Source: CALBLZ01 sp041917855
GTDB lineage: Bacteria > Patescibacteriota > UBA1384 > CAILIB01
Length of the DNA: 6,297 nucleotides
Reading direction: 5' to 3'
NCBI GenBank assembly: GCA_041917855.1
Contig: JAYRWT010000065.1
Coordinates: 1-6,297, forward strand
Shown piece by piece: positions 5,961 through 6,297 of this stretch (the first letter of the stretch is position 1; every line of letters starts with the position of its first letter). The translations under genes were made by a program, and so were the position numbers. A model generated the notes under the pieces. That model saw only the letters and a list, made by a program, of their open reading frames with translations. It did not search any database and had not been told where the DNA came from.

Positions 5961-5995
5961 GATAAAGAAAAACCGCCGTTCTTGCGAAGGCGGTT
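5961..5995 (-). terminator. Intrinsic terminator of the thrS attenuator
   Basis: On the minus strand AACCGCC (5995-5989) pairs with GGCGGTT (5977-5971). The stem continues with TTC/GAA around a GCAA tetraloop, with one bulged C, and is followed by a U-tract (TTTTTCTTT). It lies 23 bases after the stop of the Thr leader peptide and about 135 bases before thrS, so transcripts ending here never reach thrS. It would also stop readthrough from the partial gene at 6107-6297. On the plus strand a T-run also follows, but there is no plus-strand gene to terminate. Confidence 0.88.
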
Positions 5996-6028
5996 GCGTT
6001 TTTTGGGTACCAGCAAACTAGCCTTCGC
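5984..6028 (-). promoter_or_regulatory. Antiterminator pairing that competes with the thrS terminator
   Basis: Minus-strand GCGAAGGC (6028-6021), the last codons of the leader peptide, is a perfect complement of GCCTTCGC (5991-5984), which is part of the 5' arm plus tetraloop of the terminator. After a small internal loop, GTT-T-GC (6018-6013) can pair with GCAAC (5997-5993), with one bulge, extending the helix. This helix and the terminator cannot form together. Established attenuation logic then applies: a ribosome stalled on Thr codons leaves 6013-6028 free and the antiterminator forms, while a ribosome at the stop codon covers it and the terminator forms. I found no convincing protector hairpin upstream. 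Confidence 0.78.
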
Positions 6029-6071
6029 GGGGAGGGGTAGTTGTTGTGGTGGTTACACATGAAACGCGCAT
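6018..6071 (-). CDS. Threonine leader peptide of the thrS attenuator
   Basis: A 17-codon ORF encodes MRVSCVTTTTTTPPREG and stops at TAG. Codons 7-12 (6053-6036) are ACC ACC ACA ACA ACT ACC, six threonines in a row read by more than one isoacceptor, followed by two prolines. Seven or more codons of run-in precede the Thr block, as in known leader peptides. The ORF ends exactly on the RNA segment that can form the antiterminator, and the next gene downstream is thrS, so the amino acid sensed matches the enzyme controlled. No Shine-Dalgarno sequence precedes the ATG; the predicted leader upstream is only about 20 bases. The product is presumably a by-product of sensing with no function of its own. 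The Thr leader of the E. coli thr operon works on the same principle, but I see no homology to it. Confidence 0.88.
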   Translation of the reverse strand: MRVSCVTTTTTTPPREG

Positions 6072-6097
6072 GGGAAGAGTGTAGCTGAAATTTGAAG

Positions 6098-6126
6098 ATA
6101 ATAAAACTAGACCTGCTCTATACCAA
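6098..6126 (-). promoter_or_regulatory. Predicted promoter of the thrS leader
   Basis: Minus-strand TTGGTA (6126-6121), a 17-base spacer and TATTAT (6103-6098) match the sigma-70-type consensus at 4 of 6 and 5 of 6 positions with ideal spacing. Initiation would fall near 6091-6093, about 20 bases before the leader-peptide ATG. The -35 element lies inside the last codons of the upstream gene, and the -10 lies just past its stop. Confidence 0.6.
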
Positions 6127-6297
6127 TATCAAAACTGGCAATGTACTCTGCAAGCGAGTCACTATTAAAGAATTCGGTCAAGTAACCAACCTCAATGCCA
6201 ATCTTGTCGTCTGGAGCGGGTGCAACATATAGTACTCCAGGCTTTGAGACGAATCCTTCGGGAGGACGCTGACTGGCTAACTCAGTAAAGAAAGAGC
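6107..6297 (-). CDS. C-terminal end of an unrecognised protein
   Basis: The frame is open from the window edge and gives 62 residues before TAG, starting SFFTELASQRPPEGF and ending in FDIGIEQV. The rest of the gene lies beyond 6297. Composition and codon use look like a normal coding region and resemble thrS. The segment is acidic and soluble, with no membrane helix or motif that I recognise; VSKPGVLYVAPAPDDKIGIE suggests beta strands followed by an acidic helix. It runs in the same direction as thrS and has no terminator of its own before the leader promoter, so readthrough into the attenuator is possible. I assign no function. Confidence 0.7.
   Translation of the reverse strand, partial: SFFTELASQRPPEGFVSKPGVLYVAPAPDDKIGIEVGYLTEFFNSDSLAEYIASFDIGIEQV

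Noticed and set aside
5956..6060. A 34-codon minus-strand ORF (starting MCNHHNNY) overlapping the Thr leader peptide in another frame.
   Set aside because: It runs straight through the terminator hairpin and U-tract, has no SD and no logical relation to thrS. The Thr frame explains the hairpin arrangement better.
6036..6071. A protector (1:2) hairpin between the start of the leader ORF and its end, as in classic attenuators.
   Set aside because: Only a four-base CGCG self-complementarity was found, too weak to claim.
5826..6100. T-box riboswitch upstream of thrS.
   Set aside because: No T-box core (AGGGUGGNACCGCG-like) antiterminator sequence is present on the minus strand; the terminator is paired instead with a Thr-codon ORF.

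Overview
The window looks like a chromosomal segment of a bacterium, most probably from the Candidate Phyla Radiation (Patescibacteria). This placement is inferred, not proven. It rests on a compact pilC-pilM-pilN-pilO operon ending in a small unassigned membrane protein, a free-standing receiver-domain protein beside it, a threonyl-tRNA synthetase without the N-terminal TGS domain, and several genes lacking a Shine-Dalgarno site. TGA behaves as a normal stop: three pil genes end in ATGA overlaps with the next start. This argues against the UGA=Gly code of Gracilibacteria/Absconditabacteria.

Layout. Positions 1-3243 (+ strand) hold the end of pilC, then pilM, pilN, pilO and a 99-residue single-pass membrane protein. 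Four-base overlaps join everything from pilM onward. Together they make the inner-membrane platform and alignment complex of a type IV pilus. Positions 3237-3496 hold no gene. They contain a long terminator-type hairpin, 44-bp tandem repeats, and a perfect 17-bp bidirectional terminator that separates the two convergent transcription units. Positions 3500-3925 (- strand) encode a single-domain CheY-like response regulator with its own extended -10 promoter. Positions 3966-5825 (- strand) encode thrS. Positions 6107-6297 (- strand) are the C-terminal end of an unrecognised gene.

The main discovery is the roughly 280-base region upstream of thrS. A promoter (TTGGTA, 17-base spacer, TATTAT) leads into a 17-codon ORF, MRVSCVTTTTTTPPREG, with six consecutive Thr codons. 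Its last codons can pair with the 5' arm and loop of an intrinsic terminator lying just downstream. This is the layout of a ribosome-mediated transcription attenuator that senses charged tRNA-Thr and controls threonyl-tRNA synthetase. A second, 38-codon ORF follows the terminator, has five ACA Thr codons among its first 12, and ends 4 bases before the thrS start. The RNA between terminator and thrS is very C-rich and G-poor. I see no T-box. Leader-peptide attenuation is well known for amino-acid biosynthetic operons and for pheST of enterobacteria. I do not recall it being described for thrS in this kind of organism.
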